A DNA stretch of 64,000 bases, taken from contig NC_135241.1 of assembly GCF_947623445.1 (NCBI RefSeq), forward strand, positions 3,474,501 through 3,538,500, in the 5' to 3' direction. Below the pieces are notes generated by a model. That model did not search any database. It was not told where the DNA came from and was given only the letters and a program-made list of their open reading frames with translations. Of this stretch, positions 51,701-64,000 are shown in pieces; position 1 is the first letter of the stretch, and each line of letters opens with the position of its first letter. A program made the position numbers and the translations under genes. Source of the DNA: Clavelina lepadiformis (taxonomy: Eukaryota > Chordata > Ascidiacea > Aplousobranchia > Clavelinidae).

Positions 51701-54096
51701 GAAATGTCTATCCTGCTTTTTGAAATATCCAAAAGCCTTAGATATGTATTTTGCTTAAAATGTCTTAAAATTGTTATCGCCGATCGCGGTTTCGTATTTA
51801 AAAAATCCATTTATTGGAAACGCAATGAAAGTCCGATTTGGAAAACATTATATGCTGTGGTGGTTTTATGGGACTCATATATTTGGTGAACTTGATCTCG
51901 GTTCAGTAGATAAATCGCATGATCTTACATTTTAACTCTATGTGTTTCGAACACGCAATGCATGTTAGGCTTTGGTCATCGAATACACTTATGTTTTCGT
52001 ACTAAGCCTTTGCTTAAAGCTTCAGTAGTTTAATTTCTTGGGATTTAGTTTCTTAAGATTAGACATAACTTTTGTAGTGTAGGTTTTTTTAATTCCTCAA
52101 GTTGTGCACTTGTTTTAAAACCAAAGTTCAATGATAAAAAAACTGAACTAGTCGTTTTCAGTTACGGAAACAACGGTATTCGAAAGTTTAGAAGAGAATA
52201 CTGGCATATAGTCATTTAGTTTCACACATTTAAAACCGGCACACCACGCACTTGATTGTACAAGTTCTAAACGAGGAAAGTTTCTTATGTACTTGCGAGT
52301 TAGCCCAATACAAGAATTTCTCTTTCAGCCTTTTGGAAAAAGACTTTTACGGTTTCTCATAAACGGGTTCTTTTAGAAAAATTAGTGTTCATTGTTAGGC
52401 TTTTATGCGCGCCATCTAGAAGAACATAACTTAACCTAAAGTGGTGTATTCTGAATATTTCAGAACCCGAAGCGAATAAATTAACATCTATTGTTACTGC
52501 TACTTCTCAGGTTTTTCTCTGTAAATTGCATGAAATTTCACGGAAAATGTTCGCAGTTGATTGATCACGCACGTCAGGTACAGCGCACCTGTTCAAGATG
52601 AATAAGATTATTGTTGCAAGCAGGAGCTTTGGGTCATTTCCAAGACAAGCTAACATCGTCTTACCACAAGACGTTGGTTTTTTTAACGGTGCCTTCGATC
52701 ATCAGCCAATGTACGTGACCGAATCAAAGCTGACATTTCAGACCGAGAACCTCAAGCTAAACTGTCGAAACATTTTCGCCGTCAAGTATCACCATTAAAA
52801 ACAATTTTGTATTAATTAAATCCCGCTGCGTTGCCATTAAACTTGGCGTACTTGAACGTTTCGTCTCCGTTCTTTTTCAATATAAAACCAAATCTAATAT
52901 TTCGAGTTTTTGCGCTTTCAACGGCCCAGCGAGTCAATGATATTACACAGCATTTTGTGCTAAATCCTTTTCATCGATTTCCGGGAGTTATTCGAAACGG
53001 TTTCATGCCACACACGAGCCCGAACCTTAAACCTGAGCAAGCCTTATGGAAACTGAATGAAACTATTTGTTTGAATAGGCTGCGATGCTAGACTGAATGT
53101 TTCCAGGCGACTGTTGATATTATTGTATGGTAGTTCAATGTGACAAGTTTTAAAGAAATCGTGAGCAACATTTTGTAATATTTGATGCCCTAAAGTGGTG
53201 AGATACACCGTAATACACGAACTGGATAATGCTGCCGTCAGCAAATGTTGCATTAAGACTTAATATTTTGGTACAGCATCAGTTTCGTACCAATGTTTAA
53301 AAAATCTCTGCTAGCGTAAAGGTACTGGGATGGTTTCAATAAGGTTCAATCTCGTAAAAAATCATATAATTAATTTTTCTGTTCTTCTCGATGTTGGCTT
53401 AACGATTTCCTGCCCAGACACGTAGTCGATTTTTGCGGGGTCCGGAAGTTAATTGTTCCGTCGAGATGCTCCATTTCGCCCAATATTATTACCGTTTACG
53501 GTATTAAGTGTCGGCGTACGTGACTCGTCAAGGCGCAAATGATTAAGCAGCAGCATTCAACAAGCTTCCGCTATTCATCATCCGGTGGTCGTGTGAGTGA
53601 TCATTCGCTTAAGTGTATGTTTTTCGCTTATTTTATGTACAGGTGCCTTAACTTAGCTTTGTAGAGTGGAGTGACATTTGTCAAAAATTGCCTGACTTTT
53701 TGGCGGGTCACAGCGGAAAATCACTCTCAACACTTGAACATTTGCCAAATAGATTTTTTGTCCAAGCGAAACAGGTTAAAAATGTCTTATCTGTATTACG
53801 GAATTTGGTCTTGCAAAACGCGAGACGCAAACTCTTGTTCATTTTGCATTGTACGTATGTTATTGCAACATTCGGACTTTGAAACATTTTTCAAGTCCAC
53901 TGCAGTTCTTATACTGGAGCGTTAACGCCAGATCCAAAATAAACAAATAAATAAATAAATAAATAAAATGAATACTCTGTAAAGGGGGGAAGCATGTTGC
54001 AGTAGGTTGTAGTTTAAACTAGATTAAACCTGTTCGACCCTATTCGACTATTCACGTAACATTCAATATTATTTTTTAGGTCATTGTGTATTGACC
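45713..54096. other. large gene-poor region
   Basis: No convincing exon on either strand in 8.4 kb. Open frames such as 48185-48424 (-), 49983-50300 (+), 50796-50990 (+), 52598-52798 (+) and 52831-53091 (+) lack recognisable motifs and splice-consistent neighbours. A (AAAT)n microsatellite is at 53941-53968. The region should include the promoters of the decayed ZP copy and of the TSP1 gene. Confidence 0.4.
53941..53968. repeat. (AAAT)n microsatellite
   Basis: Six to seven copies of aaat in a row. Simple repeat, non-coding. Confidence 0.85.
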
Positions 54097-55784
54097 ATGG
54101 GTGTGAAACTGTATTTGGTCATATTGTTGGCTTACGTCATCTGCGTATCATTTACGAGCTGCCAGCATGCTAAAAGACGAATGAGTATGCGGGTGAGTCA
54201 TTGTACATCTTTCGAAACAATTTAGTAACCTTTAAACCAAGCCTTAATTTGTTTCTAAAGTTTAACGTCATGGAATGAGTGAGAATGCTTCGCCTACTTT
54301 GTTGGACGAGTTTACGTACAACCATACCTAGCCGGTGAACGCCCGTATATAAACTAGTTCACACACGTAACTTGTACGGCTATGGACAGTCAACCTATCA
54401 ACGCATGTTTGATTAATATCCTTAATAAACGGTTGCGTTTGATATCCTTAGCAAGCTTATCTCCTACCTTTCCGCACGTAAAATAATCCTTTATCAATAT
54501 ATTCCTTATTTCAGAGTACCCACGCCCAATCGTTTAAATGCCCGGTTTCTCTGAATTCTTTTTGTTAACGTTGAGCAAACTTGCTAAGCCTAGATTAGAT
54601 CTCGAATCGTTTCAGCTGCTACTGCTAAACTCAATGAAGACAAAACGAGTGTTGTGAATAGTTAAGATTTTTATCTCTACGTAAAATGCTACCTTGGGCT
54701 TGGCACCTTCTTAAATTAATCATTTTGTGTCAACAGTTAACCATATCTTTGGTCTTGATAAATCATTCTCATTCAGTTCATACGTGTATAGTAAGAACTT
54801 ACAAAGCAAAGCAAATTTAACTCAGCTATGTTTCCTGATTAGTTGCAGTAGGTAAATCGATAAATTGTGTCAACGTTTTGAAGGTGCCCGCATACTTTCC
54901 ATTGGGTCCCGTGGCGCCAACTGACGGATGGGAATCTTGGAGTACGTGGACCAAATGCAGTCGCACTTGCGGTGGTGGCGTTCAAGTGCGAAGGCGAAAC
55001 TGTCGTCAAACACTACAACGACCCACGTAAAAATACTGCATTAACATCTAGTTTTGCAAACCCAACATAATTCTAAATTTCCATATCCGCCGAATACCAT
55101 TTGTGAGCTTTTGCAAAACTCTATGATTTCTATAAAATAATTTTTTTTTTACGGTAGGAATATCAACATGAATCCATGGCTATGTAACGGACCAAACAAA
55201 CTGTACAAATCCTGCAATCTAGTTGTAAGTTTTTCCTGAATCGTAGCATGAATCCCTAACTTCTGTAAAATTAACTGGACAATTTTAGCGTTGGTTTATC
55301 TTAATTAGCACAACTATTATTGCATTTACAGCCCTGTCCAGACGGCAGCGTGAACACGAGACGGGCGCAATGCTCGAAATACAACTCAAGACTATTTGCC
55401 GGAAACAGTTACGTATGGGAGCCCTTGAGCCGAGGTAGGCATGCTCTATAGGCAATTTCCTCATCCCTAATATTTAAACATGTTACCAGAACCTTTTCTA
55501 AAATTCATCCAATCGCATGGCGCCAGCGGTGTCAGGGATTCGCTGAACACGATTTAGAAAAGAAAATTAAAATGACGTAATATGTCTTTAAAATGACTTA
55601 ATTTGTAGGTGGTCCTTGCGAGTTGAGTTGCAAGGCCAGGGGTCATCGTTTCTTCGTTCGCCATTCAGACCAAGTGACGGATGGTACAGATTGTTCCTAT
55701 CTTGAGCTTCCCGGTAGCAGGAAAAAGAGCGGTGAAGGGAGCAGGAAGAGCGTGAGACGAGTCTGCGTCGAAGGAAGATGCATG
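54097..55784 (+). CDS. secreted TSP1 protein, ADAMTS-like/papilin-like, five 5' exons (195 aa, incomplete)
   Basis: Exons: 54097-54192, 54884-55026, 55158-55224, 55332-55434, 55609-55784. Phases chain, and the last ends in phase 0 at a gtaggt donor. Signal peptide: MGVKLYLVILLAYVICVSF, followed by a basic stretch HAKRRMSMR. A thrombospondin type 1 repeat begins at Trp48 with WESWSTW (C-mannosylation-type motif) and CSRTCGGG (57-64, O-fucosylation-type motif). Exon 4 carries CPDGSVNTRRAQC. Exon 5 carries GPCELSCKARGHRFFVRHSD, DGTDC and VCVEGRCM. This order, TSP1 then a Cys-rich module, is that of ADAMTS-like proteins and papilin, which are extracellular matrix regulators without a protease domain. 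The expected continuation (VGCD...CGxCGGD) was not found downstream in the window, so later exons lie beyond or were missed. A possible acceptor (tattttttag, 54070-54079) precedes the start by 17 bp. Confidence 0.85.
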
Positions 55785-58700
55785 GTAGGTGGTATTCTTA
55801 ACGTTAACAAATTTGTAACTTTAATTGATTTTAGATTGATTTGCTAAGTGTTTTGTGGTGATTGGCAGTGTCAATTGTTAGCTTGTGAGTACTAATAGTT
55901 ATTGTTAATTAACTACCGGTATTTCAAGCCGGCAACGTTGGCAGGTTTCTGAACAATATTTGACAAGGCAATAATGTCCTTTTACGAAAGCAATTAATTT
56001 CAAATTGTATTTTAGGCATATTTTTTGATGAAAATTACTGCCTTTGTGAAAGGTGATTAATTTGAAAATCAAGTATGCTTTTTAAACTGGCTAGCAACGA
56101 AAACCACACGACATTATTTTTAAAAAACATCATGCCCGCCTTTAACAATCTAATATTCTACGCACGAGAACGTCGTATTGGCCATTCTCGTTGAAAATAG
56201 CTTTTACCGTCAAAGTACAAATAGGAACTTTTATTGATTCAAAATTTACCTTTGTTTTATGACGTTGCTATGAATGGGGATTTAGAAAGATAAAAGCGAC
56301 GAATGTTTTTCTCCCTTCAATGGGGCGCCGCCCAAAATCGATTGTTGTTTTGATCAGAAATTTTCTTTCCCTCTTAAAATTCTTAACAACAAAGGAACAA
56401 TGCGAAGACATAACAAACGAACTTTTCATCAACGAGGGGACAAAACCAAAGTTTTTTGCCGCTTCAACCTTTGTTTCGCAAAATTTGACTTTGGACGACG
56501 AGTGTTTGCCAACAAATTTTGCATCTATTCTAGCTTGGCTTTGACGTTTTTCTCTTCTTTGTAATCGCCGTTTGCTAAATGCACCGGTCTTTGTCAGGAA
56601 AGGTCGACCATGTCAAGGATTAACTGTTTTATTGCTTACCAACTGTACAATGATGGCTTTCTGATTGCAGTTTGTTTTATGTCGACGTTGATAGCAGGCA
56701 TGAGAAAGTCTTTTATAAACAGTTATAAGATGTCGCAACGGTTTCTTGCTAAGTCAAACAAAGGCTTGACGCAATTTGTGCTCCTACACAAAGAATGCAA
56801 ACATAGACCTAAAGTCTTGAACTAAACAGCAAGTCGTACAACAATTATTACGTAATTATGCACACGGAACCCAGAAATAATTTAGCCGCAGCTGTATAAC
56901 ATTTCACGACTTTGTACATCGAGTGTTTATCACTTGCGGTATAACTGTTCTTTACAGGCAACTAAAGCGTTGTTATGGGTTAATGGTATCAATGTTGAAT
57001 TTAAAACTAACAATCCACGAGTTGTCTTATGAATAACTTTGATTTAACAGTTATCTTTTGTGTAGAATTTTAAGTAATATACCATATATCTGCTGTCAAA
57101 CAATATCTATAAATAGTCTATTAATGAAGATTACGTATTTTCTCTGTAGAATTGGCTAACTTGTTGGCATGAATGGATAGATTAATGGATGATTTCCATT
57201 GTAATTGTAAGATATTTATCTGAAACGATCGTACCCGCGTATTTCTTGTGTTATCTGCAACCCTCCGAAAATATTCTTTTTTGAAAAAGTGTGACAAATC
57301 GAAGCTCATTTATTTTCAACAATTTACTGTCACGCATTTACCGAAGGTGCAAAAATCCTGAACGAATGGGTTTATGTTGTTTGTTGTTTTGCATTTCACC
57401 TTTCCGACGATCTTTCTAGAATGCTCTTCAAGGCGAAATCGATTTAGTGCAATATCACAGGTAATTACCAGTTTTCATGAAAAACACCAATTACCAAATT
57501 AGGTGTAACGCGCGATGTCTGGCCTTCACAGCATGACTGGAATGTATCAAGCACACACACTACACAATTAGACAACACCGTCCACTTATTGACAGTCGGT
57601 TACTTTCCGGTTTGAAACCGCAAGATGGCGGGTGAAGGACTTTTCAATTCCGGACGAGTGTGCAATATCTTATTTATAGCGTCGAAGAAAGACAGTTTTC
57701 TGCAGGCGAATTTTAATTTATGTTCTTTATAAGTGCGTTGGAATGTTACTATATAGCGGAAATCATGTGTAATTTGTAGTTTAGGAGACCGATAAACGCC
57801 TGCAGTAACCCCGTTGTAAATCAATACTCCCGAGCAGCTGCTGCTGCTGCATTGGCGAGCTACTTGTTCAGATTATAGCAATCTAATTGAATTAGTGCGG
57901 CCATTTTCAACGCAAGATCAAACTCGTTCCGATCTTGCGATAATTTCTACAGAATTTCAAGGCCGTGTTTGAGTTTTAGCTTAAATTAGTTTTAAGCCAG
58001 AAAAAAAGTAATTGGACTTTAAAGTACAAAATTTGCATGCGGCAAATCTTAGCGATGACATAACTCTTATTCAGCTTTTAAAACCCGCCCATTGCGAAAA
58101 TGCGGTGTAGTTTGTAAGTGCAAAGCTGGAGAACGGCATACGAGGAGTTGCAAAACTGTGCATTGCTTACATCACGGTGAGCTGCACCGTCACCTTATGA
58201 ATGAGCCAAGTTAAAGGAGTCAGGCTGCATGGCGACGGAAGTGTTAGCATTTTGTGCCTTTTTATCTAAACTTCACTTAAAATTTCAGCTTTGCCCGCCT
58301 ATCGTTGTTACAGTATATTAATTAATCTTCAGCTTGTTCGGCCAGGGAGGTACCCATGCCATCATTATCGGCATGATGAGTGTTATTGTTTGTTGATGTG
58401 TTGCCCATAGCTTGCTAAATGAACAATAGCAGTCGTTGTAACTTGCTCTGTAATTGGAAAGTGATTTACGCTCGGTTTTTAACACTTGAATAAATTTCCT
58501 CAACGTCACTTCTGTTATCGCGCTTTCAATATTAAAGAAGTAATTTGTAGTCAGGTATTTGGCGCAAATATTGAGCAACAATATTTTACAACGCAATTAG
58601 ATCATCAAATATCATAAATAAGAAGGAACAGTCGTCGTATGCTTACTTATTAATAAAACTTTTGTGTCTTGGCTACGTTTTCATGACATGATTTCGTTAC

Positions 58701-59598
58701 GAAAGCAACGCTCGTTCGAAAATTAATCTGCCCAAATTGCTAAAAAAATGCGTTTCCAACCTCGCTGTTTGCCGTTAAAAATAAATTACCCGTTTTTTGA
58801 CATATGTCATCAGCGTTGTTTCTTCTTATCGTCTGTTGTAGCTACGCGTTTTAGGTAACTAAGTCGTTATCAATTGCCTTAGACGTGGCTGTCCTAACCG
58901 CAAAAACTTGGTACTTTCGAACTACTCCACCGCTTTATGATCTTAAAACGTCTTTTTTACTCGTAAACAATTCACAAGCTTCCATAAAAATTGTGACGTA
59001 AAACTGTCTGAGTCGTAAAAGACCAATTCCAATAAATGCTTTTGATTTAAAGATGTTCAACATTCCAACAAACTTTTAGATTTTATCACAAGCTGTTCCC
59101 ACTAGCCATGCATTCGCGATTTGGTTTGACATCACCGCGTTAGGCATGGGGTAAAAGTTTGTGCAGGGTCGTATGAAATTAACCCAACGACCGCAATATA
59201 ATTAAACGATGTTGGTTGTGTTTTTAGCGAAGTTTGTTTTTACAGTTGTATCTCGCTCGTTAAAGGTAAAGTTTGTTTTCTAAACGACCCGCAAAAATTA
59301 TCGTGCGGTTGGCAGCAGGTCATCAGCAAGAAAAAGGTTCATTCATGTCAGGATTCTCTCACAGGCTTAAAGCATAATTGCAGCACTCAAAATAATTCAC
59401 TTTCAAGTTGACCCTTTAGTTGGTAGCTCTTAGGTCCGCAAAAGGCAGAGGAAAATGTTGCTTTCGTCACTGACATGAAGTTCTTGTTGTTACTTTCAGT
59501 TTTCCATCTTGCAGATTTACTTGGTATAAGTCTTGCTGTAGTTTTGTGCAAATTCTGTCGCGTAAAGTTTGTGGCAACCTTCAATCTTTGCTGAAAAG
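55785..59598. other. intron or intergenic, no exon recognised
   Basis: Follows the last visible exon of the TSP1 gene and may be its intron. Plus-strand frames at 56320-56544 and 56610-56825 and minus-strand frames at 57121-57309, 57600-57824 and 58318-58596 show no family features. A short (CTG)n tract lies near 57837-57849. Confidence 0.4.
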
Positions 59599-59859
59599 AT
59601 GTTGAAGTCTACCAAAGTTTTTCTCCTGCTGATTTTCTTGCAAGGATTCGATTGGTCGTTTTGTGATGGCTCCAAAGCTCTTCCATCAGCTGGACGCACT
59701 CCAGGTATCATTGTTCCCGAAGTTGTGAGTCTATCCGCGGAAGATGATGAAGGTTGGAAACCGGTGACTGACTTTCGAAAACAATTCCCAAACCTCTTTC
59801 CCGTAAAAGATGAGAACAATTTTTGGACATCAGCACACGAAGATAATCCCACCGCAATG
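59599..59859 (+). CDS. first exon of an unrecognised secreted protein (87 codons)
   Basis: ATG at 59599 starts MLKSTKVFLLLIFLQGFDWS, a clear signal peptide. A Cys-free mature part follows with PGIIVPEVVSLSAEDDEGWK, VTDFRKQFPNLFPV and NNFWTSAHEDNPTAM. It ends in phase 0 at an ATG|gtaggt donor. The frame runs 15 bp further to a stop if unspliced (MVGDC). No family was recognised. No second exon was found in the remaining 4 kb. It could belong to a gene reaching beyond the window or be a short secreted peptide gene. It is probably not a later exon of the TSP1 gene, because a signal peptide would be internal. Confidence 0.55.
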
Positions 59860-62800
59860 GTAGGTGATTGCTAGTAACGTCTTATTCTCACCCCTACAGG
59901 TTATCGTTAAGGCAGTAAAATAATATTGTCAACTCGTATATATAGGTGGCTATACTTTTGTGCGACGTACTTGTTTTGTTTTGTAAGTCTTCAAAAAGTT
60001 TATTTATATACAGTATATATATATATACAGGTATATACACATATAAGGGAATTCAGTAAAGGTCGATTTTCCAAACCCGATCTTTCTTAAAACGCACTTA
60101 AAATGTTTTTTCGATAACAAAATCCGGATCACATTTGTACTCCCAAGCCTCAACCGTAAACATTGCAAAAGTTCGAAATGTTTGTGGGATTAATATAGCT
60201 TTTGTCGTTTCGGATATTGGGTTTCGAGAAAGCGCTATATACGTATAGAGTGTTGAACCTGCAGTCCTAATAACCAGAGATTAGGTGCGCACTAGCAAAC
60301 CAACTTAATATTATGCGTGTAAAGTTGTTACATTAAAACAGCTATTATGTCAAAAAGTTCATTTCAGCCGCAACATCCTGCTTCAAGCTTGGTGCGGTGT
60401 TTCTTGTTCAATCCGGCATATCAAAGGCTACATACTATAATATAGAGGCTGCTGTTTGCTGTTGCACCTATTCATTCACCTTCTTAATTGTACATTCTCC
60501 TAACTGCTTATCATACCCACTACCTTAAAACTAGCATAAGAACATCATAATTATCGACTTATTGCTCTACTTGACGCCTTAAAAGACTTCCAACGACACA
60601 TGATGCACGTTAATCATCCAATGAATGTATGTCGCTCACCTCGGCAATTATCTAAGTGGTTCCAAAAATGCATGTTTTATCGTGGAACATCTTGTCTTAA
60701 TCCTCTTGTTTATCAGGAATGAACTTCCTTCGAAGAGTTATTGTTGACTAGAAATTATATCACGCTTTTGTCATACATGCTGGAAAATCAACGCAATGAC
60801 TTAACTTTCTTCCTCGTTTCTATGTTGCACTTGATTTAAGGTCGATTCGGTTTGTCATTGGCTGACCGCATCTACACCAGCTGGAACGTTTCAACTTGAT
60901 CTTTTTGCAAACTTAGACACTTGAAAGTGTTATCAACTTTGAAATAGATATTATTTTGATGGCGTGAAGTACCAGAACGCCAATAAATTCTCAGTATAGT
61001 GACATTGAGAAACTGAAGAGTGCGAAAGCTGGCTCGTAAGGTTCAGAACTCAGCACAAACAACTCACAAACATGGCGCGTGCCGTTACTTGTCATAACAA
61101 TTTTAAGTTAGCAAGGGAATTGTCATAAATTTTGTATCGTTAAGTGGAACAACTTAACTATTTAAGTATTTAATTAACACTATTTAAGTGGTCAGGCAGG
61201 TACAGCCTGGACTTGATCAGCCATTTAATGATGCACATAACCAATTATCATAAAACAGTTTTAATTCTGGGACCCTATTCTAAATACCTTTGATTTTTTG
61301 CAACCCTTTCACGGAATGATAATTTAGAAAAATACTGAATCATTTCACACAGAGCGTTTAGTGATAAAAACAACAGAGACACCTTGCGGCTATCAAAAGA
61401 TTTTCGTCTCTATCATTTAATCCCTCTTGCGGCAGCAGTGAGTTGAAGGCAGAATTGCATGAGACCTCAAAATAAACAGGAATAAATTGGTGATCCATCA
61501 AAATATGCGGTATTTTGAGTTGTGAAGAAAAACTTATTAGCTCGCCTAAGCGCTAATATTTTGGGATGATATTGTTCAATTAACTTCTCGTTAAACTGCA
61601 CCCATAGTTTGATAGATTGCGGATTCCAGGCGGTGGATTACAACACACTGGCAGTTAGCTGTAGATCTGCTTATGCGATACTGATCACGTTTGTGGTGTT
61701 TTGGGTAGTTCTAAATATGAACAAGAATGATTGCTATGTTTGAAAGGCAATCGTATTGCATGTATTTAACGTGTTGAGAAAGTGACTAAAATCACCGAAG
61801 CAATTACTTAAAAATCTCAACCACAGCTTCCTTACAGGCGCCATTGTTGTTATTTCAAATGTTTCAAGTTTTTAAGTCAAGTTGTGAATTTTCCTCAAAA
61901 CTCAGTAAATGAAGTCGCGGTGGTTTTTCTTATTTCCGAACTCCTACAGCGTCGTTACAGGTCAGGTTCATCGCCCTTTGAAGTGGCTTTAATATATTCA
62001 GTTATCGCGGAACCGTCCATCGGAATTCCCGGCGATTCCAGGTGACGCACAGGAAGTCAGTTTTTCATGAAAGCGAATGGTATTTGATTGACGTCGTAGT
62101 CTAAACAAGGGTGTTAGTATTGACTCCCAGTTTACGATCAAAATAAGTAAGCATCTACTATAGTACTAAACTATAGCCCGGGATGGTTTGGATAATTTTA
62201 ATGCGGCTTTGTCGAAGAATTTCTCACATTTTCAGTTCCCGTCGTAGATATTCATATGTTTTCTAATTTCCTAAAGCACTTAGTTTTCTGGGATTTTATT
62301 TCCAGATCTAACTCCAGTCTCACGCCCCCAACAAGTGATTCGATTCATTTCCCTCTATTTATAGCATCTGTTTTGGGAAAGCAGATGCAAATAGTCGGGG
62401 GTCGCGCTCGCCCCTCAAATCTACCAAACTATTGTGTTAATGACGTTATCACATCGAATCGCTTGGCCTTTTTGGATCATGTCAATTCGATTGACCGATT
62501 GTCTTTTTGATTTGGTTGCTCGTGTTTACCGATAATTTATTTTTGCTTGACACTCCAAGTAGCTTTTCTAAGAAAGCCGTTATCACTCAAATCAGGCTGA
62601 AATCAAGGTAATCAATAACTTTTCTATTTTAAGAAAGCTCGTTACCTGTTGGGTGAGCTCTTTTGTATCACAATGTGGCAATGATGGAACCGACACAAAC
62701 GATCAACGCTAAGAACAATCCTAGATTTCGCCTTGTTTGGCTAAACATGTTTTTCAAAACCGGAAAAGTAGCTTATCGGTTTATCATGTTTGAAACCGTT

Positions 62801-64000
62801 CTGTGCAGTCCGCGTCGCCGTTTGATATTATTTCCAAATAAGTATTTGACGTGTTTGCACTTTCGTAATGGTAACAGCGGCCCAGTTGGTGTAAAATTGA
62901 CAGTCGCAGTCAGCCAACTGGAAACCCTCCCTATGATCCCAGTAATTGAGCTGGGAAGTTGTTAACGTCGGGAACATGTTTCAGACGCAAACCGGACAAC
63001 AATAAACAGGATTAGATATGGAAAACGGTTGGAGAAAATTTTTCTCAAACCCTTAAAATAGACACTAATTGACAAGTTAAAGGTGGTCTGTTATCGAAGG
63101 GCCAGCATCAGACAATCCCTTATTCATCGATGAAGAATTGATTAAAAGCATAACCTGTTGATGGTTCCGATGTTTACATTAACGGATTTGATACATTTTT
63201 TTAACGCTTTCTTATTCTCGCAACGCACGTAAGCAGCGGTCATTTGTCAAAAAGGAAAGGGCAGTTTGTTTTTTGCCCAAGCATTCAAGCGATGTTATGA
63301 CTTTTCTACAATCAAGCGAATCGAAAACCTGCTGTTTTTACACGATCTGTATAAAGTCAATACGGTTTAAGATGGTTTTTATTTGCTTACCCAACGGCTC
63401 ATTAGAGCCGTAAAAGCGGGGAAATTAATTTTGCCGATTTGTTTTTCTAACCCCAGGTGCTAAGTTAAGGCCAATTGCTCGACCATAATCTTCCAACAAA
63501 TACCATTACCCCGACATCAAAACTCGTACCTTTGAGCTGCGCTAACTTTTCAATTCCCCAAAAATTCCGGGGCAATTTTTCAGGAAGAGCGATGGTTGGT
63601 AAAAATGACAAGCAAGTATTATCACATAGCACGCAACCTGGCAATCCCAGATCGTATTAAACTGTTGAAAAGACTGTTGTTTGCCGGCGAGGTTGTCTCT
63701 TAATTAATCACCCCATTCCTTCGTGGGGTTAATTGCCTTAGATGTACAATTTCTCAACACTTTCAAACGCAGTGGTGACCTGGTAGAGTGAGTTGGGTTC
63801 GCGACTGTTTCCGTAAATACCATTTTGAGCCAGAAATAACCGCCCGGGCACTGCGTACGTCTTGATTCGTCATTTTATCGGGTTAAAAGTGATACTTGCT
63901 GCACTTTTACAGTGTGCAGTCATAGCCATATACCGTAAGGTTTATTACAGTTTGTTTAAACATAATGTGCGTAGCAACTGTACAAGCTCATCAATCCATA
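59860..64000. other. non-coding or intronic, no exon recognised
   Basis: A (TA)n-rich simple repeat is at about 60004-60046. Plus-strand frames at 62256-62510, 62663-62965 and 63475-63660 have no recognisable motifs. The whole stretch may be intron of the gene starting at 59599. Confidence 0.4.
60004..60046. repeat. (TA)n simple repeat
   Basis: Alternating ta runs broken by cag and cac triplets (tatacagtatatatatatatacaggtatatacac). Non-coding. Confidence 0.75.

Noticed and set aside
62663..62965. 100-codon plus-strand frame near the right edge as an exon of the 59599 gene
   Set aside because: No motif, and no acceptor of the required phase was identified.

Overview
The window looks like invertebrate animal nuclear DNA: AT-rich, with short exons, many small introns that follow GT..AG, and large gene-poor stretches holding relics of DNA transposons. 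The gene set (mitochondrial BCAT, SMIM12, MMACHC, LONP1, a cortexin-like protein, ZP/EGF and TSP1 secreted proteins) fits an invertebrate chordate, most likely an ascidian tunicate. That assignment is inference: no species marker was identified. All exon models were built by hand from reading frame, splice signals and intron phase.

Layout. 158-1167 (-): three exons of a CUB-domain protein that runs off the left edge. 7275-12643 (+): complete 10-exon mitochondrial branched-chain aminotransferase (406 aa). 14497-16316: DNA transposon copy with matching ends and a broken coding region. 16712-17226: large palindromic foldback element with a 9-bp target duplication. 19135-21613 (+): two SMIM12-like genes on either side of an MMACHC (CblC) gene. 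22046-28095 (+): complete 18-exon mitochondrial Lon protease (985 aa). 29590-30000 (-): single-exon cortexin-like membrane protein. 33989-34326: hAT-type non-autonomous element inserted in a 10-bp tandem repeat. 39898-42224 (-): complete 11-exon EGF-like/ZP/transmembrane protein (545 aa). 44019-45712 (-): a decayed paralogue of it with the same exon layout. 54097-55784 (+): five 5' exons of a secreted ADAMTS-like/papilin-like TSP1 protein. 59599-59859 (+): one signal-peptide exon of an unrecognised secreted protein.

Functional themes. BCAT, LONP1 and probably SMIM12 are mitochondrial, and MMACHC supplies cobalamin cofactors that include the mitochondrial methylmalonyl-CoA mutase cofactor. The clustering may be chance. 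The ZP pair shows recent duplication followed by decay. No unprecedented multi-gene system was found. The most notable points are a cortexin-like gene outside vertebrates, an in-frame 60-nt splice-competent segment inside MMACHC, the duplicated SMIM12 pair around MMACHC, a Cys-rich tail on the ZP protein, and two transposon families whose ends and target duplications can be read directly.
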